A stretch of 64,000 bases of DNA from Prochilodus magdalenae (lineage: Eukaryota; Chordata; Actinopteri; Characiformes; Prochilodontidae), in assembly GCA_024036415.1 (NCBI GenBank), contig JAMWET010000953.1, positions 10,001 through 74,000 of the forward strand, given 5' to 3'. A program made the translations under genes and the position numbers. Shown here in pieces: positions 11,344-21,964 of the stretch; positions within the stretch are counted from its first letter, which is position 1, and the number at the start of each line of letters is the position of its first letter. The notes under the pieces were generated by a model. It worked only from the letters and a program-made list of their open reading frames with translations, was not told the origin of the DNA and ran no database searches.

Positions 11344-11472
11344 ATGGAGGCCGCTATCAACACCCTGGTGTCTCAGTTTAAGACCTACGCTGGGAAGGAA
11401 GGCTCTTCCTACACACTGAGCAAAGATGAGTTCCAGAACCTCCTGAGATCCCAGCTTCCAAACTACGTGAAG
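11344..11472 (+). CDS. S100 family protein (S100A13/A14/A16-like), coding exon 1
   Basis: The exon encodes the N-terminal S100 EF-hand: MEAAINTLVSQFKTYAGKEG followed by the 14-residue pseudo-EF loop (residues 16-29, ending at Glu29). It ends in phase 0 at a GTACTT donor. An acceptor (CTCTGCAG) ends at 11318 and the frame is open back to it, so residues Thr-Ser-Thr-Leu-Ile-Leu-Ser-Glu could precede this Met. That would give an N-terminal extension like that of S100A14 if an upstream coding exon exists. S100 proteins are dimeric calcium sensors. From this Met the protein is 87 residues, slightly short for the family. Confidence 0.88.
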
Positions 11473-11524
11473 GTACTTGTAATCTGGCCAGTTTATCAGA
11501 AACCCATTTTCTTGTAGCTTCACG

Positions 11525-11915
11525 TTGCAGGTGGACGGTGTGGTGTTAAGAGCAGTAGTTGTAACGGCCTGCACACATGTAGTCCTAGTCGTGCAATGTT
11601 CGGCCGGTGGTTCTGGCAGTAACAGGATGACTCGTGGAGGGCATCACAGAATGTCTACAGTCGTGTCTGTTGGGTCACTCTGTACATGTTGGACCAGTCA
11701 TTATTCACCGAGATCCGCCATGTCGCTGCCATGTGCCTTCTATCTACTTCCGCCAACCGCGTGCTACGGTAGTATCTGCACGACCGGTATGGCCCGCAAT
11801 ACATCCGTCACGGCACCGATAGCGGAGTGGACCCTGCCGCAGGGCGGGAACCCATTTGCAAACGTGTTTCCTGGATATGAATATGCGTCAAGTGACATGT
11901 GCGATGGGTGAACTG
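11525..11915 (-). mobile_element. Tc1-like family A, partial copy
   Basis: Homologous to the internal part of the copies at 21.3, 32.7, 51.3, 56.0 and 61.5 kb, including CTCGTGGAGGGCATCACAG and GGTAGTATCTGCACGACCGG. Orientation is inverse to the 56-kb copy. The C-terminal transposase end is missing. Confidence 0.65.
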
Positions 11916-12242
11916 TTTGGAGGGGAAGTCTTTGGCAATCTTTTCTGAGACGAGGATCGACCCCCCCCGACCTCCTACCTCATATGGCCTGTCAGAGAGG
12001 GTTTAGGGAATGGGAGTGAAAAAAGGCGGGAAGCTTAAAACAAAGGAGGCGCCAACAGTGGGTGCTCAAACAGAAGGGAATCTTTGTGAAGGAACAGAAA
12101 CAGGAAAGGGTTAAATGGGGGTCTTCTTTCTTTTCTAGGTCTTGACGTTTTTCTGTCTTTTCTTTTCTATTTTTTCTTCTTTTTTGCAGCACGTGTCTGG
12201 TGTGTTGTGCTGTTGTGGGTGGTTGTTGTTGTTTTTATTTAT

Positions 12243-12430
12243 TTATGCTAATACCGTTACCGGCTGTCCCTCTGCAAAGGAGTAGCAGTTGACGACAGTT
12301 TGGTGGGAGCTTCTATAGCCGGTGATCAGCCAGGGGCATTCTGGGGGTTGAAGTTCCGGACTGTAGTTGCCTCGGGGAGACGCTGCCGCTGCCGCCCTCT
12401 GCTGGCAGCAGGCGGCACCGTCCGAACCTT
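12243..12430 (-). repeat. LTR-like GC-rich repeat, second copy
   Basis: The reverse complement matches 8445-8625: a CCAGCAGAGGGCGG core, ACTACAG-CCGGAAC-TC, CCCAGAATGCCCC, and a GAGGG-AGCCGGTA end. Divergence is noticeable, so both copies are old. It lacks the 38-bp units seen after the first copy. Confidence 0.6.
12392..12405 (-). promoter_or_regulatory. CTCF-like motif, inverse orientation
   Basis: The reverse complement is the same 14-mer as at 8458-8471, carried by the second, inverted copy of the LTR-like repeat. The two face each other across the first exon of the S100 gene. Confidence 0.4.
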
Positions 12431-12838
12431 TACAACATCGATAAGACCATTCCTTGCAAAAGAGCTTGAACCTTTAATCATCGCATGTCTCACAAAGTCA
12501 GACCTGCCCACCAAGCTTCATTCCTTTCGGTTGACTCGTTCTGGGCGCAGCTATTTGAGCAACTGTTGTTGTTTGGTGATGAGTGTAGTTAGTGTGCAAC
12601 ACTCAAGTAGTAGGAAGCCGGCTGGTGATGTTCTCTCCATGCGTGTGACAGTGAGTCACACAGTGATATGCAGGAGAGGCTGATCAGGCAGGGTCAGCTG
12701 GAACTTAACAATGTCTGGCAGAAACTGTTTTAGAGGGTCTTTATAGAATATGGGAGAAATAGGAACACATGCCGATTCTATACCGAAGAAAACAATAAGT
12801 GAACGGACAGTGATGCATGTGGCAATGGTCCCTTCTGT

Positions 12839-12852
12839 CCACTAGAGGGCAA
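12839..12852 (+). promoter_or_regulatory. CTCF-like motif
   Basis: CCACTAGAGGGCAA matches the CTCF core except for the last position. It lies outside the LTR-like block, in the S100 intron. Confidence 0.35.
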
Positions 12853-13069
12853 CGCCTTGCCTGAGCTCCTCTCTAGTTAGCAGAATGGTGTTGATTTAGA
12901 GCCGTTAGTGCAGCATCATCAGAATATTGTTAATATAATAATATAAATAAAATCAAACTCTGTAAATGCTTACATATGCTGTACAAAAAAGTTATTTGTA
13001 CACGAGTGATAAATTGGTAGGACTCCAGAACAATTTCTTGTTCCAGTAACTTGTCAATCAGTGGCAACA

Positions 13070-14125
13070 CCAGCCAATAAACACTGAGTAGCAATGATGC
13101 TAACCAATCAGCATTTAGGAGAAGTAATCCCAACCCCATAGCACTCAGCAGCAGCAATGCTAACCAGCCCGCACTCAGGAGAGGTAATATCAACCAGTAA
13201 CCACTCAATAATAATAATAATAATAATAATGCTAACCAATAGGCACTCAGTAGCAGTAATGTCAACCGATCAGCATTTAGAGATAATCCCAACTAATTAG
13301 AACTCAATAGCAGTAATTCTAAACGATTAGCACTCAGTACCTTAAACTAAACATCACCCAATAGCAGTAATGCTAACCTATTAGCACTCAGTACCTTAAA
13401 CTAAACATCATTCAGTAGCAGTAATCCAAACAAATCAGCAGTTAGTGGCAGTAATGGTAACCAATCAGTGCTTAATTGAGGTAATCCCAACCAATCAGGA
13501 CTCATCAGAGATAATCCCAACCAATCAGCATTTAGTAGCAATAATGCTAACCAATGGGCACGCAGTAGCAATAATGCCAACCATTCAGCTTTTAGAGATA
13601 ATACCGAATAATAAGCACTCAAGAGCAGTAATGCTAACCTGTTAGTACTCCTTTGCAGTAATGCTAGCCAATCAGCACTCAATAGAGATAATCCCAACAA
13701 ATCAGAACTCAGAAGCAGTAATGCCAACCAGTTAGAACTCACTAGAGGTAATACCAAGAACTCTTCTAACCCATTGGCACTCAGTAGCAGTAAAGCTAAC
13801 CAATCAGCACTCAAAGATAATCCCAACTAATCAGCACTCAGTAGCAGTAATGCCAACCAGACAGCACTCACCAGAGATAATCCCAAACACACGGTAGCAG
13901 TAAAGCTAACCAATCAGCACTCAGTATCAGTAAAGATAACCAATCAGCACTCAGAGATAATCACAACAAATCAGCACTCAGTAGAGATAATCCCAAACAC
14001 TGAGTAGAATTAAAAGTAACAATCAGCACTCGTTAAAGATAATCCTAGCCCATCAGCACTCAGTAGCAGTGATGCTAACCAATCAGCACTCAGTATCATT
14101 AATGCCAACAAGTCAGCACTCACCA
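13070..14125 (+). repeat. 30-bp minisatellite in S100 intron
   Basis: Around 35 diverged units of about 30 bp, consensus AACCAATCAGCACTCAGTAG followed by CAGTAATGCT, with a variant half-unit AGATAATCCC. Reverse frames read as Leu-rich repeats (LLLLSADWLA type) purely because of the array. Nearly every unit carries CCAAT. Confidence 0.95.
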
Positions 14126-14358
14126 ACAGGCCCCCTTTAGAGTTTTTACAGTCATGCTTCTGATATAGTGGGAGACACAGTAATGGCCAGGTTCCCCTAA
14201 TCCCGCTAAACCTGCCTCTTTGCAGCACCTGTAAGAGAGCAACAAGAGGAAACCTGAATGTTTAGATTGATGACTCAGTCAAACCTCTCCCCACACAGAA
14301 GACGAAGAGACGGTTCAGATGATATGTCTCACCCTAATGCTTGTTTTCCTTCCTGCAG

Positions 14359-14493
14359 AATGCTAATGACTCGGCAGTCATTGCGCAACTCATGGGCTCC
14401 TTGGATAAAGACAGTGACGGGGAGCTGAGCTTCCAAGAGTTCTGGCAGTTTATTGGTCGACTGGCATACGAGCACGCCGGCTTCAGCAAATAG
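14359..14493 (+). CDS. S100 family protein (S100A13/A14/A16-like), coding exon 2
   Basis: After a TTCCTGCAG acceptor this exon encodes NANDSAVIAQLMGSLDKDSD and the rest of the second EF-hand, with a canonical 12-residue loop (Asp59, Asp61, Asp63, Glu65, Glu70). It then has the FWQFIGRLA helix and ends in a TAG stop. The Trp in FWQFIGRLA recalls the YWRLIGELA/FWELIGEAA helices of S100A13/A14. The phase matches exon 1. AATAAA at 15327 is the likely poly(A) signal, which would put SINE copy 2 in the 3' UTR. Confidence 0.92.
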   Translation, partial: NANDSAVIAQLMGSLDKDSDGELSFQEFWQFIGRLAYEHAGFSK

Positions 14494-14880
14494 AGGGTCG
14501 GAATTCCCTGGAGGGGACTGAGAGTGCTGTGGTTCTCCTCTTATTTATTGGGCTGTTTTGATGTGGTATTTAGTGGGAGGTGAGCATCTAAAACGGCTAA
14601 GGTATTTCATCCTGCTAAGACGACCGAGATTCTTCATGTGGTTCACATAGCCATGGTAGGGGAGGGTGGGAATGTCTACATCCCAGGGATTCCATGCATT
14701 GGGTTAATCTGACTAGCAACAAAAGAACGATGAGCTAGACTAATCAATATGCTAATCTGCCATAAAAGAGTGTATTAAATGAAGACAAATGTTTAAAATG
14801 AGATAAAATATTGGAAATATGATCATTTTCATTTATTTTTACCATTATTTGAAGCATAAGCAAGGAAATGTTGGTTGGTG

Positions 14881-15097
14881 GTTGGTGTAGCTCAGCGGAT
14901 AACACCACTATCGCCAAGTAGCTACCACCACACGTGGGAGACTGGGGTTTGAATCCCAGGCTGAGTGACTACGCTGTGCTACACCAATAAGAGTCCTTGG
15001 GCAAGACTCCTAACGCTACATTGGCCTACCTGTAATATGATCAACCTTGTAAGTCGCTCTGGATAAGAGCGTCAGCTAAATGCCGTAAATGTAAAAT
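14881..15097 (+). mobile_element. tRNA-derived SINE, copy 2
   Basis: Same family as 6790-7008: A box TGTAGCTCAGCGGATAA, B box region GGGTTTGAATCC, and the GGATAAGAGCGTCAGCTAAA tail. It lies between the S100 stop and the AATAAA at 15327. Confidence 0.9.
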
Positions 15098-15326
15098 GTT
15101 GAACTGATGAATCAACACATCAAGCAAGATAGAAAATCTTTCAATTTCATAACAACAGCAATCGTCGTCTCAGTTCCCAAACGCCTAGTGTGCAGTTTTG
15201 AATTAAATATGGGAATTACCAGATTTGTGCCTCCTTGTATTCTGTTTCATTTACACTGTGCACAGCGTTCCAACTTATTCTAGTAATAATGTAGAGCACT
15301 ATTACTGTTTATAATCTTACTGGACA

Positions 15327-15332
15327 ATAAAT
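15327..15332 (+). terminator. Candidate poly(A) signal of first S100 gene
   Basis: AATAAA about 830 bases after the TAG stop; no earlier canonical hexamer was noticed. Confidence 0.5.
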
Positions 15333-15369
15333 GAGTCAGCTCTGTGTAATACCTTCACAACACGTATAA

Positions 15370-15720
15370 TCATATGCTTCCAAACACCTGCAGATTCAGC
15401 TACTTCCTTCACACTATGGTCTTTGACCACGCCCAAATGCCACAGTCACTCCTTTTAGTCACTCATTAACATCTGCTTTGGAGCAATTTACCACACATGG
15501 AGCCAGACATTCACTGCACTGTATGATCATACGCTTCCATACACCTGCAAATTCAGCTACTTCAGCTACTTCCACTGTACCACCTCTTATCAATCTATGA
15601 ATCCCGTCACTCACACCCTACAGGTATTTATAGCCCCAGCATATTTGTGCAGTGCCATCTGTAGGAGCCTGAGGTTGCTACCACCTTAAACACGCAAGGT
15701 GGCTCATTTTGTAATCTGGT
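15370..15720 (-). mobile_element. Tc1-like family D, right-half fragment
   Basis: Matches the right part of the fuller copy at 44.4-45.2 kb: the GGTCTTTGACCACGCCCAAA segment, CATGGAGCCAGACATTCACT, and the GCCTGAGGTTGCTACCACCT end. It has an internal duplication around the CTTCCATACACCTGCAAATT stretch. Confidence 0.55.
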
Positions 15721-15734
15721 GATTTTATAAAATA

Positions 15735-15989
15735 ATATTGTTGCTGTCCCATGAAAAACATGTATCTCCACTTTTGTCCATTTTTACTTTTATGCATCAT
15801 TTAAACACATCAGCTGCTGTTTACACTGAGTGAGAATCTCATGATGAATGGACCAACAGAAATGGCCCAAAACTGCTTGGAAAGACGTCTGGTTCCATTG
15901 ACTTCTATTAAAGTTAAATGAGGTTTTTGGCCTCTCCTGTAAAGTTGCCATTTTGGAGATACCTGTTTTTCCTTGGACAGTGATGATAT
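15735..15989 (+). mobile_element. TA-flanked MITE, copy 2
   Basis: Same family as 10845-11100, with both ends present (left TATTGTTGCTGTCCC, right GGACAGTGATGATA) and a shared interior including CTTGGAAAGACGTCTGGTTC. Confidence 0.85.
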
Positions 15990-16140
15990 GTTTGTGAAAA
16001 CAGCTGTACACCTAGGCAGGTCAGCACATCTGCCAACCAAGCCCAAATAATGTGCTAACCAAGGCCACCAACAGGGCACACTTCTATACGCACTTTATGT
16101 TAGCTAGCTGGAATTACTTATCATTGGGTTTCAATGATCA

Positions 16141-16430
16141 GATTAGATTAGATTAAACTTTGTCATTGTGCAGAGTACAGGTACAGAGCCAAGGGAATGC
16201 AGTTAGCATCTAACCAGAAGCGTAAAATACAGTCTTACTTACATATAAAGTGCAGGAAAGTAACCAAAGCAAGGGATGCAGAGTTACAGTATGTATAGTT
16301 ATGGACAGTGGAGTGGTATTAAAAAACAGATGTTGATATAAATATACTATGCATATATACAGAGTGAGTGGAGAGATTACAATGTAGGTTGTATGTACTG
16401 TGGGACACACACACACACACACAACCTACA
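16141..16430 (+). repeat. LINE 3'-end-like interspersed repeat
   Basis: Begins with GATTAGATTAGATTAAACTT followed by TGTCATTGTGCAGAGTACAG, a tail sequence I recognise as very common in fish genomes and LINE-associated. It ends at a CA microsatellite near 16405-16424. Confidence 0.45.
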
Positions 16431-16467
16431 TTGTATTCTCTCCTTTTTTGTTAATTTTTATTTGTTG

Positions 16468-16617
16468 TGCCTCATTTGATCACACAAGCTGCTCTTTAAA
16501 CTTTGTGGAAATTTCATAAAGAATGGAGAAACAATGACCCAAAACTGCTTGGAAAGACGTCTGGTTCCATTGACTTCCATTCAAATTGAAGGCCAATTTT
16601 GGCCTCTCTTGTAAACT
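16468..16617 (+). mobile_element. TA-flanked MITE, copy 3 (truncated)
   Basis: Only the interior of the MITE remains, from the CCTCATTTGATCACA segment to GGCCTCTCTTGTAAA; both inverted ends are lost. Confidence 0.7.
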
Positions 16618-16789
16618 ACACAGTTGGATGCAAAAGTTTGGTAAATAAAGGTTACTGTCTACAGATGATGCACAGTTACTGTGTAACTGTAAGATATCGG
16701 GGAATATAATAAAGCATATGTAAATAGCCTGGACAGATAATACAGAGCATAAGCTATTGCAAAAAAAGCTGACCAGACTAAAACTCAGT

Positions 16790-17050
16790 CACCTGCGACT
16801 GATATGTACCTAATAGCATGTAACACCCCCACGAGCACCAATAGCAGCTGTGATTGGATTTGGCATGTACTAGACAAGTTTCTGGATGCAGGCCACATCA
16901 ATGTTCAGAAACTCTTGCATCAAAGAATTCTCCTGTTGGGTCAGATTTAGTGGATACCTTCCTTGGCACAATTCCAAGGATTCTGTGGATTCCTGTAGAC
17001 AGGGATTGTTGCCACTGCTGGTAGACCTGTATGACTGTACACGTCAGGTG
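16790..17050 (-). mobile_element. Tc1-like family D, left-half fragment (transposase C-terminus)
   Basis: Read on the minus strand it encodes LNIDVACIQKLV and then an interrupted MPNPITAAIGARGGV, the typical C-terminal end of a Tc1-type transposase. It corresponds to the left half of the copy at 44.4 kb. Confidence 0.65.
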
Positions 17051-17059
17051 AGTTTACAT

Positions 17060-17970
17060 GATATGCATACACCTATGACAGCCTCACAACAACTGAACTC
17101 TGAATTTGTCCACCTCCCCATCAAAAGCATGGAGCCATCTTGGGTTTAAATTGATGGGCTGACAATTTATTTTCTAGAACTAGGCTAAGACAGCTCCAAA
17201 AACGGCTGACCAGGACTGTTCAAACGTCTGCCTACACCTGTATCCAACTGTATCTATCGTTCTTTAACACATCTCTATGATGGGATACAGAGACTTTCTC
17301 TCTTTCACAGACTGCAACACTGACATTGTGCCAGCCAGCCACGTTCTCGGGTTGCAGTCCTTCACTAATCAAACCAGAAACGTCCCTGTTTGCTGCCAGT
17401 CCAGCAAGCGCTCTAGTACAGCATGAGCTATTCTTTAGGAAACAGGGCCACAGCTGAAACGGCTGACTGTCTGTAGGCAGTTGTCTCATTAATTGGAACG
17501 CACATGTCCGAGTTAAGTGTATTCTGGCGTGAGGAATGTTCTGGAGATTGTGGCTTCTCTCTGTCCTCAGTATCTGCACATATATGAAGGAGGAAATGAC
17601 CATGAGTAACACGCCCATGTACTGTATTCCCTTTACAGCCTTTATAAAAATGACTGTGTCATGCTGTGGGTGGGAGCTTCAACTGAGAGGCTACTTGATG
17701 AAACACAAGGTGTGGCTCCAAGCTGATGATTTCATGGCAGTGAATGAAGGTCTTTTGTATTACCTGCACTCGGCTTACGTGTTCCCACTTGCCACATGTA
17801 ACTCAGACCTGGAATTTAGGCCTACAGCCTAGTTTGGTAGATGTGAGCTGTGGGAAAAGCGGTTACAGGGTTTCTTTCACCCCCTAAGTGTCTGTGTAAA
17901 CCTATGGCTAAGATGTAGTCATTCAGAGTGGTTGAATGTGAAATGCTCCATCCAGGAGAGTCAGATTCGC
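17060..17970. other. No gene recognised
   Basis: Opposing open frames of about 100-130 codons (17232-17618 minus, 17536-17832 plus) show no motif or codon-usage support. No repeat is identified. Confidence 0.4.
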
Positions 17971-17979
17971 TCCCAGTGG

Positions 17980-17982
<3 letters not shown>

Positions 17983-18021
<39 letters not shown>
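17983..18021 (+). repeat. (AAT)n microsatellite
   Basis: About 12 units of the trinucleotide; it abuts an interspersed repeat at 18022-18420. Confidence 0.95.
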
Positions 18022-18024
<3 letters not shown>

Positions 18025-18420
18025 CGCTTCTATAGCGTCTTTCACATACAAACAAACAAACAAAAAATGAATCATGAACAATGAAAATGTTCAGAGACAT
18101 TGGGAAAGAGAGGGTGAAGTGCGTATAGATGAAGGTAGGGAGTTCCAGAGTGTGGGGGCAGCAACACTAAACGACCTGCCACCCATAGAGGAAAGCCTGG
18201 ACCTAGGAAAAGCTAGGAGACCAGAGTCAGAAGACCTTAGCCTACGTGAATGAACATAAGGATGTAGGAGGGCTGAAAGATAGATGGGTGCTAGTCCGTG
18301 TAGGGCTTTAAAGGTCAGGAGCAGGATTTTATAGTGGATACGCTCTGTAACTGGTAGCCAGTGTAGCTGAAGAAGGATGGGGGTGATGTGCGCCGACTTC
18401 TTGGTGATAGGAACCGAATG
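18022..18420 (+). repeat. Interspersed repeat, LINE-3'-like
   Basis: Contains GGGAGTTCCAGAGTGTGGGG, GCTTTAAAGGTCAGGAGCAG and TAGCCAGTGTAGCTGAAG, wording I associate with a very common fish repeat of retrotransposon origin. No reading frame is conserved; class uncertain. Confidence 0.45.
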
Positions 18421-18589
18421 TCTGAAGAGTTTGTTGTCTTTAAATTCTACTGAAAATCACACTTTTGTGGAACATCATATATCACACATTTGTTGCCTCA
18501 TGTAGAAATCTGAAGGGGTCCGTCATTCCGTAGCTGCCACTATGCCCATATTCCAGACAGGATTTGGATTTCTCAATGACAAAACTGAA

Positions 18590-18787
18590 TGGGATTTTTT
18601 ATAAATCGCCTCTATCCCGTCCCATGGAGCCCCAAACATTCCAAACTTGCTTTGTTCTGTGTTCATTTGTCCTCTGAGTGTCACTGGATCCTTAAGAAAT
18701 CCCAGGGTAAACACAGATACACCCATGCTCATAATCCGCCACTCCTGCAAGCTGGGAAGACATTGAATGTGTGTAAGTGCCATTAAC
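18590..18787 (+). repeat. Dispersed repeat, copy 1 of a pair
   Basis: Shares roughly 170 bases at about 90 percent identity (by eye) with 21792-21962: CCAAACTTGCTTTGTTCTG, CCACTGGATCC-type core, ACACAGATACACCCATGCTC and GAATGTGTGTAAGTGCCA. Direct orientation, 3.2 kb apart. Confidence 0.8.
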
Positions 18788-19072
18788 CAGCAGTATATAA
18801 CAATAGCAACTCCTCCAAATGGGTTACTGGTCTTCTGATTCAGTGCACTGCACAAATATGACTGTAGCCACATTCATATTTTAAAGACCTGACATAGGAT
18901 GAAACATATGGATGCAATTTTAGAAAACCCAATTTATTTTCACCATAGAGAAGTCCAGCTTAGACCCAGAGTTCCTAATATAGTTGTGGTGCAGACTACA
19001 GAATGACTAAGCGGCTTTAGTGGCCTATTGGCTGTGACCGAACTGGTTCCTCTCACTGGGGTGAAGTGGAAC

Positions 19073-19915
19073 TACAACCCCAGTTCCAATAAAAACAGAA
19101 TGTAATGATCTGCAAACCTCACACATTACATACATATCAGATATTAAAAACATATTTAGAGTTGATGGCAGCAACGCATCTCAGATAACTTTGTACAGGG
19201 GAAACAAAAGGATGGGAAAGTGAGTGGAACTAATACAAGACAGCTGAAGAGGAACTCAAAAGAAGATTTCGTGTGCTGAACTGACCTTTATGTAGTCCAG
19301 ACCTTTCACAAACAGGAAAAAAAAATTGCCAAAGAAAACCCAGGACTGCTAAGCAGCTAGAATCCTGCATTAGACAAGAACAGGATAACATTCCCCTCCC
19401 AAAGCGCAAATAGATTTCCTCCGCTTCCAGACGCCTACAGACTGAAAACAGATGAATCACAGACCGCACAGGATGGGCAGTTGTTCCATATGATACTGTA
19501 TTCCAAAAAACAGAAAACATTGGACGCCTCCAGAAATGAAAAATCTGGCACACCCAGGACTGTTGAGCAGCCAGAATCCTACCTCAGACAAGAATGGGAC
19601 AAACTTCATCGACTGAAACTCCAGTAACTGGTCTCCTCACGTCTTAGATGTTCACAGAATGCGTTTAAAAGATATGATGCTACACAATGCTAGACACGGC
19701 CCTGTCCCAACTTTTCAGTGATGCATTGCTGCCATCATGTTCTAAATGAGTTTATAATTTTCATGGTAAAATGTTCACTTTCTACGTCTAATATGTGTTC
19801 CATGTTTTATTGTGAATAGAATAAGGATCTATGAGCTTTGCAGATCATTGCATTCTTTATTTACATTTATTTACATTTTACACAGCACCCCTACTTGGTT
19901 GGAACTGGGGTTGTA
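19073..19915 (+). mobile_element. Non-autonomous DNA transposon with perfect inverted ends
   Basis: TACAACCCCAGTTCCAA at the left and its exact reverse complement at 19899-19915 bound an 843-bp element. The outer TA may be the target duplication, leaving CAACCCCAGTTCCAA as the inverted repeat. Internally a segment beginning CCCAGGACTG is duplicated (about 19340 and 19554). No coding capacity; the minus-strand frame 19230-19553 is incidental. A left-end relative is at 28027. Confidence 0.85.
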
Positions 19916-20654
19916 TGTCATTGACTAAATAGTGGTAAAATCCAGAAATCAGCACATGGATACTAACACTTTCTCATTATAAACCTGCTTCAGTTGAGGT
20001 TGACTTTTTATTTGTGGCTGAAGAACATAAAAACAGAGGCATGTGAAAACATTCTGGGTCCATATTAGCCTCCATAGTCTGGGCTGGTTTTTCTAGCTGG
20101 TTCTAGCCTGATTAGCAGATCAAGATGAAACTTCCCAGACTTTCTTGGCGAAAAAAACAAAAACAAAAGCACAAACCATATATGCATATATGGTCAACTA
20201 GTCTAACCATGCTCGGTAAACCAGCACCAGATCAGGACCAGTCCAGCATAAACTGGATCAGGTCTATTTGATCAATATTACATATAAAAGGTTAGGTTGT
20301 AGGTTAGTTGTTTTGTAGAGTAAAGAAAATGGGTGTGTTTACGCTGTGGGTGTCATGACCTGTGACACTTTCCCTGAAAATATTCCATTTTATGCCACAT
20401 AAAAATAAAAATGTATATTTTTGTTTTTTGGTGCTTTTTAGGTGCTTAAACTTTAGAAAAATGATATTTCCCACCATGGGCTATCAACACAGAGAGTATA
20501 TGATCAGATTTCACTATCAATGACTAAGTAACATGGCTGAGCACAGATGTTATATTCTCCATGTCATTGATATTATTACATTAAAAACATATAGAGAATA
20601 TAACAGATACAACATACAGCAGAAAGCATCAAAATGTTTCTGTGAAAAAAAAAA

Positions 20655-20787
20655 AAATATATATATATATATATATATTTGTCTTTTAAAACAATTGACC
20701 ATAGATATGCATACATACATGTATATCTATGAGCATAGCAGGGTGTACATGATGCAAACACAAACACACACATACCCAGTTACCAAA

Positions 20788-20820
<33 letters not shown>

Positions 20821-20918
20821 CATAGATACCAATATATTTAATATGCATACATATATTTAATATGCATACATATGTGTGTGTGTGTGTGTGTGTGTGTATA
20901 TAAATATATTTAATATGC

Positions 20919-20992
<74 letters not shown>
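20655..20992 (+). repeat. TA / CA / TG microsatellite cluster
   Basis: Several dinucleotide runs: (TA) near 20657-20680, (CA)(TA) near 20788-20822, (TG) at 20872-20898 and a (TG) run of about 64 bases at 20927-20990. Flanking 19920-20650 and 20995-21310 hold no recognised gene. Confidence 0.95.
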
Positions 20993-21317
20993 TTTGGTTT
21001 TCTACCAACAGCTTTGGTAACACATCAGCCAAATCAGTGCCTCCTGTGGATAGTGAGATAACAGAATGAGAACACTGACTTGTCTCATGTGCTGTGCCAG
21101 AAATGGCCCCCCTTATCACTACACCCTACAACAGGATCACTGTATAGAACACTCATACAGGGCGATGAATTGGTGATGGTATGATGGTAGTAATTAATAA
21201 CAGGTCTGAAGAGAGAGGTCTGCGGACGCCATTGTAGCTTTACTCTGTACTTGTACTCAGAAAAAACTGCTTGGGTAACTTAAAAACCCAACAATGCTGT
21301 GCATTACTGGTGTCCTT

Positions 21318-21755
21318 TATCCGCTGACGTGCGTTGATTATACACTACAGTTCCTGCACACTTTGCAGTAGGGTGGTGGTGGGGTGACACCAGGCCTTCT
21401 GGACATGTGACAGCAAATCATCCATTTAGGCACTAACCACAGTGCTGGGGTTTGTACCTCGTCACTAAAAAATGACCTGCTGCCTTTCTGAGTCACTCCA
21501 TAACAGTATGGTTCGTACTATTGCACTCTTTGGTGACGTTGACGTGGTATTAAGGGCAGTCGTCATAACGACCTGCATGCATGTAGTTCGGGGTCATGCA
21601 GCTGTCTGCCAATGGTGCTGGCACTAACTAGGGATGGATGGCATCACTGCTCGTTTAGTGTTCACAATCTGGCTGTTGGGTCAGTTAGGTACAGTGCTTA
21701 CGTCACATGCACGGCCAAGCACAAAACTTGTATCAGCATGTCTCACAATGTCAGA
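21318..21755 (-). mobile_element. Tc1-like family A, partial copy
   Basis: Inverse to the 56-kb copy and related over GACCTGCATGCATGTAGTTC, GCAGCTGTCTGCCAATGGTG and ACCAGGCCTTCTGGACATGT. It runs directly into the dispersed repeat at 21792. Confidence 0.6.
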
Positions 21756-21791
21756 CCTACCCACCAATATTCCAGACTGACAAAAGGGAAT

Positions 21792-21962
21792 GGGATTTTC
21801 ATAAATCATCCGGCCCCATTCCAAACTTGCTTTGTTCTGAGTGCATTTGTCCTCTGAGTGCCACTGGATCCTTAAGAATTCCCAGGGTAAACACAGATAC
21901 ACCCATGCTCATAATCTGCCACTCCTGCAAGCAGGAAAGACACTGAATGTGTGTAAGTGCCA
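21792..21962 (+). repeat. Dispersed repeat, copy 2 of a pair
   Basis: Counterpart of 18590-18787; lies immediately beyond the Tc1-like fragment, so it may be internal or flanking sequence moved with a transposon. Confidence 0.75.
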
Positions 21963-21964
21963 GT

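Larger units (their letters stand above)
11473..14358 (+). other. Intron of first S100 gene
   Basis: The 2.9-kb phase-0 intron carries a Tc1-like fragment (11525-11915), an LTR-like block (12243-12430), CTCF-like motifs and a 1-kb minisatellite (13070-14125). No other exon is recognised. Confidence 0.8.

Noticed and set aside
12930..13826. Leucine-rich repeat-like minus-strand frames
   Set aside because: They arise from the 30-bp minisatellite; the apparent periodic LLLLSADWLA is the DNA repeat read in frame.
13070..14125. A CRISPR-like array of about 30-bp repeats
   Set aside because: The units are contiguous and diverged, without unique spacers, and the genome is a vertebrate's.
17536..17832. 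98-codon plus frame beginning MFWRLWLLSVLSI
   Set aside because: It looks like a signal peptide at first, but an opposing frame is equally open and no family or splice context supports it.
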